Notes: generated by a model from the sequence alone, not told the origin. DNA of 64,000 bases from an uncultured Gammaproteobacteria bacterium (GCA_937967995.1 CALBTB010000006.1:279739-343738); one strand, 5' to 3'. Positions 50,910 through 60,700 are shown, counted from the stretch's first letter. Translations and numbers: made by a program.

Positions 50910-52835
50910 ATGGGAAAGATAATTGGCATAGACCTGGGTACGACCAATTCCTGCGTCGCCGTGATGGAAGGTGGCAAGCCCAAGGTTATCGAAAATTCGG
51001 AAGGTGATCGCACCACGCCCTCGATCGTGGCGTTCACCAAGGACGACGAGGTGCTGGTCGGACAGTCCGCCAAGCGCCAGGCCGTAACCAATCCGAGTAA
51101 TACCCTGTTCGCCGTCAAGCGACTGATCGGTCGTAAATTCACTGACGCCGAAGTGCAAAAAGACATCTCCATGGTACCGTACAAGATCATCAAGGCAGAC
51201 AACGGTGACGCCTGGGTCGAAGTCAACGGCAAGAAAATGGCCCCGCCGGAAATCTCCGCCCGTGTACTGCAAAAGATGAAGAAAACGGCGGAAGATTACC
51301 TGGGTGAAGAAGTCACCGAAGCGGTCATCACCGTACCGGCTTATTTCAACGACTCCCAGCGCCAGGCTACCAAAGACGCCGGTAAGATTGCCGGTCTGGA
51401 TGTAAAACGCATCATCAATGAGCCGACCGCGGCGGCACTTGCTTTTGGTCTGGATAAAAAAGAAGGTGACCGCAAGATTGCCGTGTATGACCTCGGTGGT
51501 GGTACCTTTGATATCTCCATTATCGAAATCGCCGACATCGATGGCGAACACCAGATCGAAGTGCTGTCCACCAACGGTGACACCTTCCTCGGTGGTGAAG
51601 ACTTCGATATGCGTCTCATCGATTACCTGGTCGAGGAATTCAAGAAGACCCAGGGTATCGATCTCAAGGGTGACCCGCTGGCCATGCAGCGCCTGAAAGA
51701 GGCGGCTGAAAAAGCCAAGATCGAGCTGTCATCCAGCCAGCAGACCGATGTGAATCTGCCGTATGTCACCGCAGACGCGTCCGGTCCGAAACACATGAAC
51801 ATTACCGTGACCCGCGCCAAGCTGGAGTCACTGGTCGATCAGTTGATCGCCCGCTCTATCGAGCCGTGCAAGATTGCGCTCAAAGATGCCGGCCTGTCCG
51901 CTTCAGAAATCGACGACGTCATTTTGGTCGGTGGTCAGACCCGCATGCCGAAAGTGCAGCAGGCCGTGAAGGATTTCTTTGGCAAGGAACCGCGCCGTGA
52001 CGTAAACCCGGATGAAGCCGTGGCCGTGGGTGCCTCGATTCAGGGTGGTGTCCTTGGTGGCGACGTCAAAGACGTGCTGCTGCTCGACGTGACCCCGCTG
52101 TCGCTGGGTATCGAAACCCTCGGTGGCGTCATGACCAAACTGATCGAAAAGAACACCACGATTCCGACCAAGGCGAACCAGGTGTTCTCCACCGCCGACG
52201 ACAACCAGACCGCCGTAACCGTGCATGTCCTGCAGGGTGAACGCGAACGGGCTGATGGCAACAAGTCACTGGGCAAGTTTGACCTGAGCGATATTCCGCC
52301 GGCCCCGCGCGGTGTCCCGCAAATTGAAGTGACCTTTGATATCGACGCCAACGGTATCCTCAACGTGTCCGCCAAGGACAAGGCGACCGGCAAGGAACAG
52401 TCGATTGTCATCAAGGCCTCCAGCGGTCTGTCCGATGATGAAATTGACAAGATGGTCAAGGACGCCGAGGCTCATGCCGAGGAAGACAAGAAATTCCAGG
52501 CACTCGTTGGCGCACGCAACCAGGCCGACACCCTGATTCACGCGACCAAAAAGTCCATGGAAGAACTGGGTGACAAGCTGGAAGCCGACGAGAAAACGAA
52601 TATCGAAGCGGCCATCACCGCACTGGAAGCGGCCCTGAAGACCGATGATCTGGATGACATCGAAGCCAAGACCAAGGCCCTGAGTGATGCGTCTGCCAAA
52701 ATGGCTGAACGCCTGTATGCCCAGAAGGCCCAGGAAGGTGGCGCGCAGCCGGGTGCGGATGCCGACGCCAGTGCCGGTAAGGACGATGACGTCGTGGATG
52801 CCGAATTCGAAGAGGTCGATGAAGGCAAGCGATAA
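50910..52835 (+). CDS. dnaK: Chaperone DnaK (Hsp70)
   Basis: 641 aa. IGIDLGTTNSCVAVMEGGKP begins the ATPase domain; IAVYDLGGGTFDISIIEI and VILVGGQTRMPKVQ are the other phosphate-binding signatures; the linker DVLLLDVTPLSLGIET leads into the substrate domain. The acidic tail ends EEVDEGKR. ATG 50910 begins MGKIIGID, as expected; the six upstream codons to 50892 are leader. It works with GrpE and DnaJ encoded either side. Confidence 0.99.
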   Translation: MGKIIGIDLGTTNSCVAVMEGGKPKVIENSEGDRTTPSIVAFTKDDEVLVGQSAKRQAVTNPSNTLFAVKRLIGRKFTDAEVQKDISMVPYKIIKADNGDAWVEVNGKKMAPPEISARVLQKMKKTAEDYLGEEVTEAVITVPAYFNDSQRQATKDAGKIAGLDVKRIINEPTAAALAFGLDKKEGDRKIAVYDLGGGTFDISIIEIADIDGEHQIEVLSTNGDTFLGGEDFDMRLIDYLVEEFKKTQGIDLKGDPLAMQRLKEAAEKAKIELSSSQQTDVNLPYVTADASGPKHMNITVTRAKLESLVDQLIARSIEPCKIALKDAGLSASEIDDVILVGGQTRMPKVQQAVKDFFGKEPRRDVNPDEAVAVGASIQGGVLGGDVKDVLLLDVTPLSLGIETLGGVMTKLIEKNTTIPTKANQVFSTADDNQTAVTVHVLQGERERADGNKSLGKFDLSDIPPAPRGVPQIEVTFDIDANGILNVSAKDKATGKEQSIVIKASSGLSDDEIDKMVKDAEAHAEEDKKFQALVGARNQADTLIHATKKSMEELGDKLEADEKTNIEAAITALEAALKTDDLDDIEAKTKALSDASAKMAERLYAQKAQEGGAQPGADADASAGKDDDVVDAEFEEVDEGKR

Positions 52836-52861
52836 ACCGGACCACAGTCAGGTACAGTCAC

Positions 52862-52889
52862 AACAGGCGCGATTCTCTTCGCGCCTGTT
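52862..52889 (+). terminator. Hairpin between dnaK and dnaJ
   Basis: AACAGGCGCGA (52862-52872) pairs with TCGCGCCTGTT (52879-52889), an 11-bp perfect stem with loop TTCTCT. Only a short T-rich tail follows, so it is likely a partial terminator or mRNA stabiliser that lowers dnaJ relative to dnaK. Confidence 0.6.
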
Positions 52890-52929
52890 TGTGTAGGAAA
52901 TCGATTAACCAGCGGGAATAACAACACGC

Positions 52930-54072
52930 ATGTCGAAACGTGATTATTACGAGATCCTGGGCGTGGACAAAAACGCCAGTGAGGCCGATATCAAAAAGGC
53001 CTTCAAGCGTCTCGCCATGAAATACCACCCGGATCGCAATCCCGATAACAAGGAAGCCGAAGACAAGTTCAAGGAGGCCAAGGAAGCCTATGACGTGCTG
53101 GGCGATGCCCAGAAACGTTCCGCCTACGATCAATTCGGTCATGCGGGTGTTGATCCGTCGGCCGGTATGGGTGGCGCTGGGTTTGGTGGCGGTGCCAGTT
53201 TCTCCGACATCTTTGGCGATGTGTTTGGTGACATTTTTGGCGGCGGTGGCGGTCGTGCCCGGGGTGGCGCGCGCGGTTATCGCGGCGACGACCTGCAATA
53301 CAATCTCGAAATCAGCCTGGAAGAAGCCGTATCCGGTACGCAGGTCGACCTGCGTATTCCAACCCAGGTCAAATGCGAGACCTGTGGCGGCAGTGGTGCC
53401 AAGAAAGGTACCAATCCCACCACCTGTACCACCTGTGGTGGTGTCGGTCAGGTGCGCATGCAGCAGGGCTTTTTCTCGTTACAGCAAACCTGTCCGCGCT
53501 GTCATGGCAAGGGCAAGATGATTACCGATCCCTGTGGCACCTGCCATGGCCAGGGTCGGGTACAGAAGCACAAAACCCTGTCGGTGAAAATCCCGGCCGG
53601 GGTCGATAATGGCGATCGGATTCGCCTGAGTGGCGAAGGCGAGGCCGGAGAGCAGGGTGGTCCGTCCGGTGATCTGTACGTCCACATCAGCGTCAAGCCA
53701 CACCCGATATTTGAGCGAGATGCGAACGACTTATTCTGCGAAGTGCCCATCGATATCGCCACCGCGGCGCTGGGCGGCGAGCTGGAAGTGCCGACCCTCA
53801 ATGGTCGCGTCAAACTGAAGATTCCGGCCGAGACCCAGTCCGGCAAATTATTTCGCCTGCGCGGCAAGGGCGTGCGGTCAGTGCGCACCGGGCAGCAGGG
53901 CGACCTGTTATGCCGGGTGAGTGTCGAAACCCCGGTGAATCTCACAAAAAAACAGAAAGAATTGCTTGAAACCTTTCAGCAGTCCCTCAACGACGACAAT
54001 GTCGAGCACAGTCCACGCAGCAGCAGCTGGATGGATGGGGTAAAAAAGTTCTTTGAAGATATGAAGTTTTAG
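52930..54072 (+). CDS. dnaJ: Co-chaperone DnaJ (Hsp40)
   Basis: 380 aa type I J-protein. The J domain carries HPD in MKYHPDRNP; a Gly/Phe-rich linker follows (GAGFGGGASFSDIFGDVFGD); four zinc-finger repeats read CETCGGSG, CTTCGGVG, CPRCHGKG and CGTCHGQG; then the C-terminal substrate domains. It delivers clients to DnaK and stimulates its ATPase. Confidence 0.99.
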   Translation: MSKRDYYEILGVDKNASEADIKKAFKRLAMKYHPDRNPDNKEAEDKFKEAKEAYDVLGDAQKRSAYDQFGHAGVDPSAGMGGAGFGGGASFSDIFGDVFGDIFGGGGGRARGGARGYRGDDLQYNLEISLEEAVSGTQVDLRIPTQVKCETCGGSGAKKGTNPTTCTTCGGVGQVRMQQGFFSLQQTCPRCHGKGKMITDPCGTCHGQGRVQKHKTLSVKIPAGVDNGDRIRLSGEGEAGEQGGPSGDLYVHISVKPHPIFERDANDLFCEVPIDIATAALGGELEVPTLNGRVKLKIPAETQSGKLFRLRGKGVRSVRTGQQGDLLCRVSVETPVNLTKKQKELLETFQQSLNDDNVEHSPRSSSWMDGVKKFFEDMKF

Positions 54073-54111
54073 CCCGAACTGCCGACAACCTCCATACAAT
54101 AAGAGCGAACT

Positions 54112-54139
54112 GCTGACCAAATCATGATTTTTGGTCAGC
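54112..54139 (+). terminator. Hairpin after dnaJ
   Basis: GCTGACCAAA (54112-54121) pairs perfectly with TTTGGTCAGC (54130-54139). GGATAATTTTTA follows, so the T-run is displaced by several bases. It probably ends the dnaJ transcript with moderate efficiency. Confidence 0.6.
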
Positions 54140-54185
54140 GGATAATTTTTAGCCGTTTGAGGATTAGCAATCAGGGAGCACCCGA

Positions 54186-55079
54186 ATGGGCTTTCTAGAC
54201 GAACTTCGAAATCAGTCAGAAAATCAGCGCGCCGCCGACGAGGCGAATGCGAGCAGCAAGGCCAATCGTGAAGAATACTATCAGCAGGAAATCCTGCCAC
54301 GCATGGTCAAGGCCTACCAGTTCTTCAAGGAAATGGCCGATCACCTGAACTACATCAATCTCGATACCATGGTCGATTATCCCATCCTGGCTAATGGCGG
54401 ATTGCAGGCCATGCGCCAGCAGGACTACAAGGTCCTGATCGACAGCTCCAAAAACCTCAAACAGATCGACGTCACCTTTCAGTGTGTGCTCGAAGCACCG
54501 GTCAGTTACGAGCTTTACAATCCCGAAGCCATCAACATGACCACGGAGCGCCTCAAGGGTTATTACGTCAAGCACGAGCGCAAGGACAAGAAAAACCAGC
54601 AGATGCAGGTGATTCTGTCCAAGTTCACGATTCAGGGGCCGCTGCCACTCAAAGTCGGCCTGGCCGTGGACGTGGAAAAGAGCGAGATCAAGGTGCTGTT
54701 ACGTAACTTTGTGGACCCGGGCACCGAGACACATACCATTGAAGCCGAACAGCTCGATGAGGCTTTCCTGGATCGCATCGGCAAATACATCCTGCGTCAG
54801 GAATACAGCCTGTTCGGAGCCGAAGCGAAGCAAACCGAGATGAGCGACGAGGCCAGGGAACAGATTCGCCAGAAAATCATGGAAGAACAGCAACAGCGTG
54901 AGCAGGAATTGCGCGCAGCAGAGGAACAGGCCCGCAAGGAAGCAGAGCAGCGCAAACAGAATGCGCCGGCGGCACAGGTCAAACAGGCAGTCAACGCCAA
55001 GGTCGAGCAGAAAAAAGAAAAGCTCAAGGACATGTTTAACAAGCTCAAGGCACAGGCCGGATTTGATAAACCCTCCTGA
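54186..55079 (+). CDS. Conserved-looking cytoplasmic protein of unknown function
   Basis: 297 aa without signal peptide or membrane segment; I do not recognise a family. Residues 1-60 are helical and polar, 60-215 form a mixed alpha/beta domain (YPILANGGLQAMRQQDYKVL, VTFQCVLEAPVSYELYNPEA, LPLKVGLAVDVEKSEIKVLL). Residues 220-297 are a long charged coiled coil rich in Glu, Gln, Lys and Ala. It lies alone between dnaJ and dapB behind GGGAG. Codon use looks like its neighbours, so it is probably resident in the genome. Confidence 0.8.
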   Translation: MGFLDELRNQSENQRAADEANASSKANREEYYQQEILPRMVKAYQFFKEMADHLNYINLDTMVDYPILANGGLQAMRQQDYKVLIDSSKNLKQIDVTFQCVLEAPVSYELYNPEAINMTTERLKGYYVKHERKDKKNQQMQVILSKFTIQGPLPLKVGLAVDVEKSEIKVLLRNFVDPGTETHTIEAEQLDEAFLDRIGKYILRQEYSLFGAEAKQTEMSDEAREQIRQKIMEEQQQREQELRAAEEQARKEAEQRKQNAPAAQVKQAVNAKVEQKKEKLKDMFNKLKAQAGFDKPS

Positions 55080-55124
55080 AAACGCCTATCATCGCGTTTT
55101 CATTCTCTAACATTCAGGACCAGC

Positions 55125-55928
55125 ATGACACGACTAGCCATTACCGGGGCAGCCGGCCGTATGGGCCGTGCCCTGATCGAAGCCACGCAAAACAGTGATG
55201 CCAAACTCGGTGCCGCCATCGAACGCCCGGGCAGCAGTGTCATCGGTGCCGATGCCGGTGAGGTAGCCGGACTCGGCAAACTGAAGGTCAACATTGTGGA
55301 TGATGTAAAGCAGGCACTGGAACAGTCGGATGTGCTGATCGATTTTACTCGTCCGGAAGTCACCCTGAGCAACCTGCAGGCCTGCGTGGCGGCAAACAAA
55401 AAGATTGTCATTGGCACCACCGGCTTCAGCGACGAGCAGAAAGACACCATTCGTCAGGCGGCACAAAAAATCGGCGTGGTGTTTGCGCCCAATATGAGCG
55501 TCGGTGTGAACCTGTGTTTCAAACTGCTGGATATCGCCGCGCGCGTCATGGGTGACTACACCGATATCGAAGTCATCGAAGCCCATCACCGTCACAAGGT
55601 GGATGCGCCGTCCGGAACGGCATTGCGCATGGGCGAAGTGGTGGCCGAGGCACTGGGTCGGGATTTGAAAGACTGTGCCGTGTACGGTCGGCAGGGCAAC
55701 ACCGGTGAGCGGGATCGCAACACCATTGGCTTTGAAACCATTCGCGCCGGTGACATCGTCGGCGAGCACACCGTCATGTTTGCCGACATCGGCGAGCGTG
55801 TCGAAATTACTCATAAGGCATCCAGTCGTATGACCTTCGCCAACGGCGCCGTACGCGCCGCCAACTGGATCATGCAACACGACAACGGGTTATTTGATAT
55901 GCAGGATGTGCTGGGTTTGCGTGACTAA
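55125..55928 (+). CDS. dapB: 4-hydroxy-tetrahydrodipicolinate reductase DapB
   Basis: 267 aa. DapB catalyses the NAD(P)H-dependent step of lysine/diaminopimelate synthesis. ITGAAGRMGRALIEA is the nucleotide loop; VIGTTGFSDEQ, FAPNMSVGVNL and the catalytic EAHHRHKVDAPSGTALRMGE are all present. The order dnaJ-dapB-carA-carB is a common gammaproteobacterial arrangement, here with one extra gene after dnaJ. Confidence 0.98.
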   Translation: MTRLAITGAAGRMGRALIEATQNSDAKLGAAIERPGSSVIGADAGEVAGLGKLKVNIVDDVKQALEQSDVLIDFTRPEVTLSNLQACVAANKKIVIGTTGFSDEQKDTIRQAAQKIGVVFAPNMSVGVNLCFKLLDIAARVMGDYTDIEVIEAHHRHKVDAPSGTALRMGEVVAEALGRDLKDCAVYGRQGNTGERDRNTIGFETIRAGDIVGEHTVMFADIGERVEITHKASSRMTFANGAVRAANWIMQHDNGLFDMQDVLGLRD

Positions 55929-55958
55929 TAGATTTCTTTTTCGCCTCAACTGAGGCGA

Positions 55959-55994
55959 GTCACTTTCTTTTTACTTGTCCAAAAAGAAAGTGAC
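55959..55994. repeat. Perfect 14-bp inverted repeat after dapB
   Basis: GTCACTTTCTTTTT (55959-55972) pairs with AAAAAGAAAGTGAC (55981-55994) around ACTTGTCC. A smaller CGCCTC/GAGGCG hairpin lies just before it. The CTTTCTTTTT core resembles a motif scattered in many proteobacterial genomes. It may also end dapB transcription, since T5 lies within the stem rather than after it. Confidence 0.7.
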
Positions 55995-56030
55995 CAAAGA
56001 AAAAGACATTCTGCTTCGGCCAAACACCGC

Positions 56031-56145
56031 GACAAATTCATTGTGCTCAGCCAGGCTGAGTGATTCACCATCCATGGTTCATCACTCAGGCTCGGCGTCC
56101 ATGCCTCGCCCATTTCAGGCCTGGCCTGCGCTCAATGAATTTGTC
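56031..56145. repeat. Nested palindrome downstream of dapB
   Basis: Outer arms GACAAATTCATTG (56031-56043) and CAATGAATTTGTC (56133-56145) pair over 13 bp. Inside, GAGTGAT-TC-ACC and GGT-TC-ATCACTC close on the hexaloop ATCCAT (56070-56075), and GGC-GTCCAT-GCC sits at 56094-56105. On the reverse strand the loops read ATGGAT and ATGGAC, the same family as in the other islands. Confidence 0.75.
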
Positions 56146-56202
56146 TTGGTGGCCTCGCATGGAAATATTGGCACTTCACGATAGACGAAGCTAAAGAAAA
56201 CG

Positions 56203-56385
56203 GTAACAGAAATTTTCCAATGTAATCGTCGCCTGTGTGGAGCGTATGAACGCAGGTAGCGCCCGAAGGGGCGAGCCATGGACGGCGAGCGTCAGTAGAC
56301 TGGACAGGGAAGTCCTGTCTACTGACCGCCCGAGTACATCCGCTCCATACAGGTGTTGGACGATTACCGGAAAACTTTCTGTTAC
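56203..56385. repeat. 183-bp multi-layer palindromic element upstream of carA
   Basis: Arms nest in order. 56203-56218 pairs with 56369-56385 with one extra base. GTAATCGTC (56222-56230) pairs with GACGATTAC (56359-56367). 56232-56244 pairs with 56341-56353 with one mismatch. Inside lie GCC-ATGGAC-GGC (56275-56286) and a 14-bp stem, 56291-56305 against 56312-56326, with one T/T mismatch closing on the hexaloop AGGGAA. The gap from dapB to the carA promoter otherwise contains no gene. Confidence 0.82.
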
Positions 56386-56467
56386 TGATTTCTTGCTGAC
56401 AATATTGCAAACACAGTAAATCATCACAAAACCCCGGGAAAACCGCCGTTTCTCTCCACAGCCCGCA

Positions 56468-56496
56468 TGGACAGCCGCAGGCCGTTTCGATACAAT
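56468..56496 (+). promoter_or_regulatory. sigma-70 promoter of carAB
   Basis: TGGACA (56468-56473), exactly 17 bases, then TACAAT (56491-56496): five of six matches in each element. Transcription would begin near 56503, 64 bases before the carA start. Confidence 0.72.
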
Positions 56497-56510
56497 TGGT
56501 TTACCTAAAG

Positions 56511-56542
56511 ACGGGATGTTCCAGTGGAGCCTCCCGTTTTTT
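56511..56542 (+). terminator. Putative attenuator in the carA leader
   Basis: ACGGGA (56511-56516) pairs with TCCCGT (56532-56537), followed at once by a run of six T (56537-56542). It begins about eight bases after the expected transcription start and ends 25 bases before carA, so it could act as a regulated intrinsic terminator. The stem is only six base pairs. Confidence 0.5.
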
Positions 56543-56566
56543 ACAGCCAAAATTTATGGAGGTCGC

Positions 56567-57709
56567 TTGAATAAACCGGCGCTGTTAGCACTCGAAGACG
56601 GCACCGTGTTCTACGGTGAATCCATCGGTTCTGATGGAGAAACAATCGGTGAAGTGGTTTTCAACACCGCCATGACCGGTTATCAAGAGATCCTCACTGA
56701 TCCTTCCTATGCAAAACAACTTGTTACCTTAACCTATCCGCACATCGGCAATGTTGGCACCAATTCAGAAGATGAGGAATCCCGTCAGGTATTTGCCGGC
56801 GGCCTGATCATTCGCGACCTGCCGCCCACGGCGAGTAACTGGCGTAGCCAGGAACCGCTGGATGCCTATCTCAAGCGCAATGGCGTGGTGGCGATTGCCG
56901 ATATCGATACCCGCAAGCTGACACGGATTCTGCGCGAGAAGGGTTCGCAAAACGGCTGCATCATGGCCGGCAAGATTGACGAAGCCGCAGCCCTGAAAAA
57001 AGCCCGCGCCTTTCCCGGTTTAAAGGGCATGGATCTCGCCAAAGAAGTCACCGTGAACACGGCATATGACTGGGTGGAAGGGTGCTGGAATCTGGAGGAC
57101 GGTCATCCACCACCGCCCGCCATGATTGAAGAAGCCCTGCCGCATCGCGTGGTGGCGTTCGATTACGGCGTGAAGCGCAATATTTTACGTATCCTGGTTA
57201 ACCGCGGTTGCCGGGTGACGGTCGTACCGGCCAAAACGTCGGCCAAAGACGTACTCGCCATGCAACCGGACGGGGTATTTTTATCCAATGGCCCTGGTGA
57301 CCCGGAACCCTGCGATTACGCGATTGATGCGATTCGTGAAATCAGTGAAAGCGGTGTACCCATGTTCGGTATCTGCCTGGGTCACCAGTTACTGTCACTG
57401 GCCAGCGGCGCGAAGACCATTAAAATGAAATTCGGTCATCACGGCGCCAATCACCCGGTGCAGGACCTGCAAACAAAGCAGGTCATGATCACCAGCCAGA
57501 ACCATGGCTTTGCGGTGGATGAGAAAACCTTGCCGAACAATCTCAAGGCCACGCACGTGTCATTGTTTGATGGTTCATTGCAGGGCGTGGAACGTACCGA
57601 CATACCGGCGTTCAGTTTTCAGGGGCATCCGGAAGCGAGCCCGGGCCCGCACGACATTACACCGTTATTTGATCGCTTTATAGAACTGATGGAGCAATAC
57701 AAAGGCTAA
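56567..57709 (+). CDS. carA: Carbamoyl-phosphate synthase small subunit
   Basis: 380 aa glutaminase subunit supplying ammonia to CarB for arginine and pyrimidine synthesis. The N-domain starts LNKPALLALEDGTVFYG; the amidotransferase nucleophile is the Cys in VPMFGICLGHQLL, with HPEASPGPHD near the end. I start at TTG 56567, which has GGAGG four bases upstream; an open frame to 56516 would read through the leader hairpin. TTG initiation of carA is known in E. coli. It overlaps carB at TAATG. Confidence 0.95.
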   Translation: MNKPALLALEDGTVFYGESIGSDGETIGEVVFNTAMTGYQEILTDPSYAKQLVTLTYPHIGNVGTNSEDEESRQVFAGGLIIRDLPPTASNWRSQEPLDAYLKRNGVVAIADIDTRKLTRILREKGSQNGCIMAGKIDEAAALKKARAFPGLKGMDLAKEVTVNTAYDWVEGCWNLEDGHPPPPAMIEEALPHRVVAFDYGVKRNILRILVNRGCRVTVVPAKTSAKDVLAMQPDGVFLSNGPGDPEPCDYAIDAIREISESGVPMFGICLGHQLLSLASGAKTIKMKFGHHGANHPVQDLQTKQVMITSQNHGFAVDEKTLPNNLKATHVSLFDGSLQGVERTDIPAFSFQGHPEASPGPHDITPLFDRFIELMEQYKG

Positions 57710-60700
57710 TGCCAAAACGTAACGACATAAACAGTATTCTGATTATCGGCGCCGGTCCGATTGTCATCGGGCAGGCCTGTGAGTTTGACTATTCCGGTGC
57801 CCAGGCGTGCAAGGCGTTAAAGGAAGAGGGCTACCGCGTCATCCTGGTCAATTCCAATCCGGCCACCATCATGACCGATCCGGAAATGGCTGACGCCACC
57901 TACATCGAACCGATCACCTGGCAGACCGTTGCCAAAATTATTGAAAAAGAAAAACCCGATGCGGTGTTACCGACTATGGGTGGTCAGGTGGGTCTTAACT
58001 GTGCACTGGACCTGGCGCGCGAAGGGGTACTGGAAAAATTTAATGTCGAATTAATTGGTGCATCACGCGAAGCCATCGACAAGGCCGAAGACCGCGATCT
58101 GTTCCGTCAGGCCATGAAAAAAATCGGTTTGAACATGCCGCGTTCGGCGATTGCGCACAGCATGGAAGAAGCCTTGCAGGTGCAGGCGCAAATCGGTTTT
58201 CCGACCATCATTCGGCCGTCGTTTACCATGGGCGGCAGCGGTGGCGGTATTGCCTATAACAAGGATGAGTTTGTCGAGATCTGCGAGCGCGGTCTGGACT
58301 TGTCACCGACCAATGAACTGCTCATCGAAGAATCGGCGCTGGGCTGGAAAGAATACGAAATGGAAGTGGTGCGCGATCGCAAGGACAACTGCATCATTAT
58401 CTGTTCTATCGAAAACCTGGATCCGATGGGTGTGCACACCGGTGATTCGATTACTGTTGCCCCGGCGCAAACCCTGACCGACAAGGAATACCAGATCATG
58501 CGTGACGCCTCGATTGCGGTGTTACGTGAAATCGGTGTCGACACCGGCGGTTCCAACGTACAGTTCGCGCTGAACCCGGAAAACGGCCGTATGATCATTA
58601 TCGAAATGAATCCGCGCGTATCACGTTCGTCGGCACTGGCCTCCAAGGCAACCGGTTTTCCAATTGCCAAGGTCGCCGCGAAACTGGCAGTGGGTTACAC
58701 GCTGGATGAACTGCAAAACGATATTACCGGTGGACGCACCCCGGCCTCGTTTGAACCGAGCATCGACTATGTCGTAACAAAAGTTCCGCGCTTTACCTTT
58801 GAAAAATTCCCGCAGGCCGATGCACGCCTCACCACGCAAATGAAATCAGTCGGTGAAGTCATGGCGATTGGCCGCACCCAGCAGGAGTCATTACAAAAAG
58901 CCCTGCGCGGTCTGGAAATCGGGACCGATGGGTTTAATGAAATGGTCGACCTGAATGACCCGGAAGCGAAACAAACCATTCGCGCCGAACTCAAATCAGT
59001 CGGCCCGATGCGCCTGTGGTACGTGGGTGATGCATTTCGTGCCGGTTACAGCATCGATGAAGTATTTGAACTGACCAGCATCGATCCCTGGTTTCTGACT
59101 TTAATCAAAGAACTGGTCGATATCGAAGCCGAAGTGCGTGAACAGGGCATCGATGCCCTGAATGAAAAACGCCTGCGCTTTTTAAAACGCAAGGGCTTTT
59201 CCGATTCGCGCCTGGCCAAACTGTTAAACATGAAAGAAAAGGCCCTGCGCGAGCATCGCCTCAAGCTGGGTGTACGCCCGGTATTCAAGCGCGTTGATAC
59301 CTGCGCCGCCGAATTCGCTACCGACACCGCCTACATGTATTCCACTTATGAAGAGGAATGCGAAGCCGAACCCACTGACAAGAAAAAGATCATGGTACTG
59401 GGTGGCGGACCAAACCGTATCGGGCAGGGTATCGAATTTGATTACTGTTGCGTGCATGCGGCCATGGCCTGTCGAGAAGAAGGCTTTGAAACCATCATGG
59501 TCAACTGTAATCCGGAAACCGTCTCTACTGATTACGACACCTCGGACCGGCTCTACTTTGAACCGCTCACCTACGAAGATGTAATGGAACTGATCGATCT
59601 GGAAAAACCCGATGGCGTGATCGTGCAGTACGGCGGACAAACGCCATTAAAACTGGCGCGCGATCTTGAAGCAGCCGGTGCGCCGATCATCGGTACCTCA
59701 CCGGACTCCATCGATCTGGCCGAAGACCGCGAACGTTTTCAGCAACTCATCGACAAACTGGGTTTACTACAACCACCCAACCGCACCGCGCGCGCCGAAG
59801 CAGAAGCGGTAAAACTTGCCGCCGAAATCGGTTACCCGTTAGTGGTGCGGCCGTCTTATGTACTGGGTGGCCGGGCCATGGAAATTGTTTACAACGAAGA
59901 CGAACTGCGTCGTTACATGAACGAAGCGGTGAAAGTCTCCAACGAATCGCCGGTATTACTGGATCGTTTTCTGGATGATGCGGTGGAAGTGGATGTGGAT
60001 GCCATCTGTGACGGCGAGAATGTGTTGATTGGCGGCATCATGCAACACATCGAACAGGCCGGCATACATTCCGGTGATTCCGCCTGTTCACTGCCGCCGT
60101 ATAACCTGGACAACAAGGTGCAGGATGTGATGCGTGATCAGATTCGTAAAATGGCCAGGGGCCTGAACGTGATCGGCCTGATGAATACCCAGTTCGCCAT
60201 TCAGGGTGACACGGTGTATGTACTGGAAGTGAATCCGCGTGCCTCGCGCACGGTGCCGTTTGTGTCCAAGGCCACCGGCATGCAACTGGCGAAAATATCG
60301 GCACGTTGCATGGTTGGCAAGTCACTGGTGGAACAGGGCATGACCGTCGAGCGAATTCCCGACTATTATAGTGTTAAGGAAGCCGTGTTCCCGTTTATCA
60401 AATTCCCGGGTGTGGATCCGATCCTCGGCCCGGAAATGAAATCCACCGGTGAAGTCATGGGTGTCGGTGTCACGTTTGGTGAAGCCTTTGCCAAGGGTCA
60501 GCTCGGTGCCGGCGAACACCTGCCCACCAGTGGCAAAGTATTTTTGAGTGTGCGCGATGCGGATAAGGCCGGTGCCATCAACGTGGCGAAAAAACTGATC
60601 GAACTGGGCTTTAACCTGGTCGCGACCCGCGGTACGGCAAAAGTGGTGCTCGATGCGAGATATGATTGCGAGATTGTGAATAAAGTGAAAGAAGGACGGC

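Noticed and set aside
50874..51551. Long reverse-strand frame of 225 codons antisense to dnaK
   Set aside because: Antisense open frames are common in GC-biased dnaK genes. It has no start signals and its sequence only mirrors DnaK codon structure.
55975..56184. 69-codon frame after dapB
   Set aside because: It is translated from nested palindromes and has no coding character.
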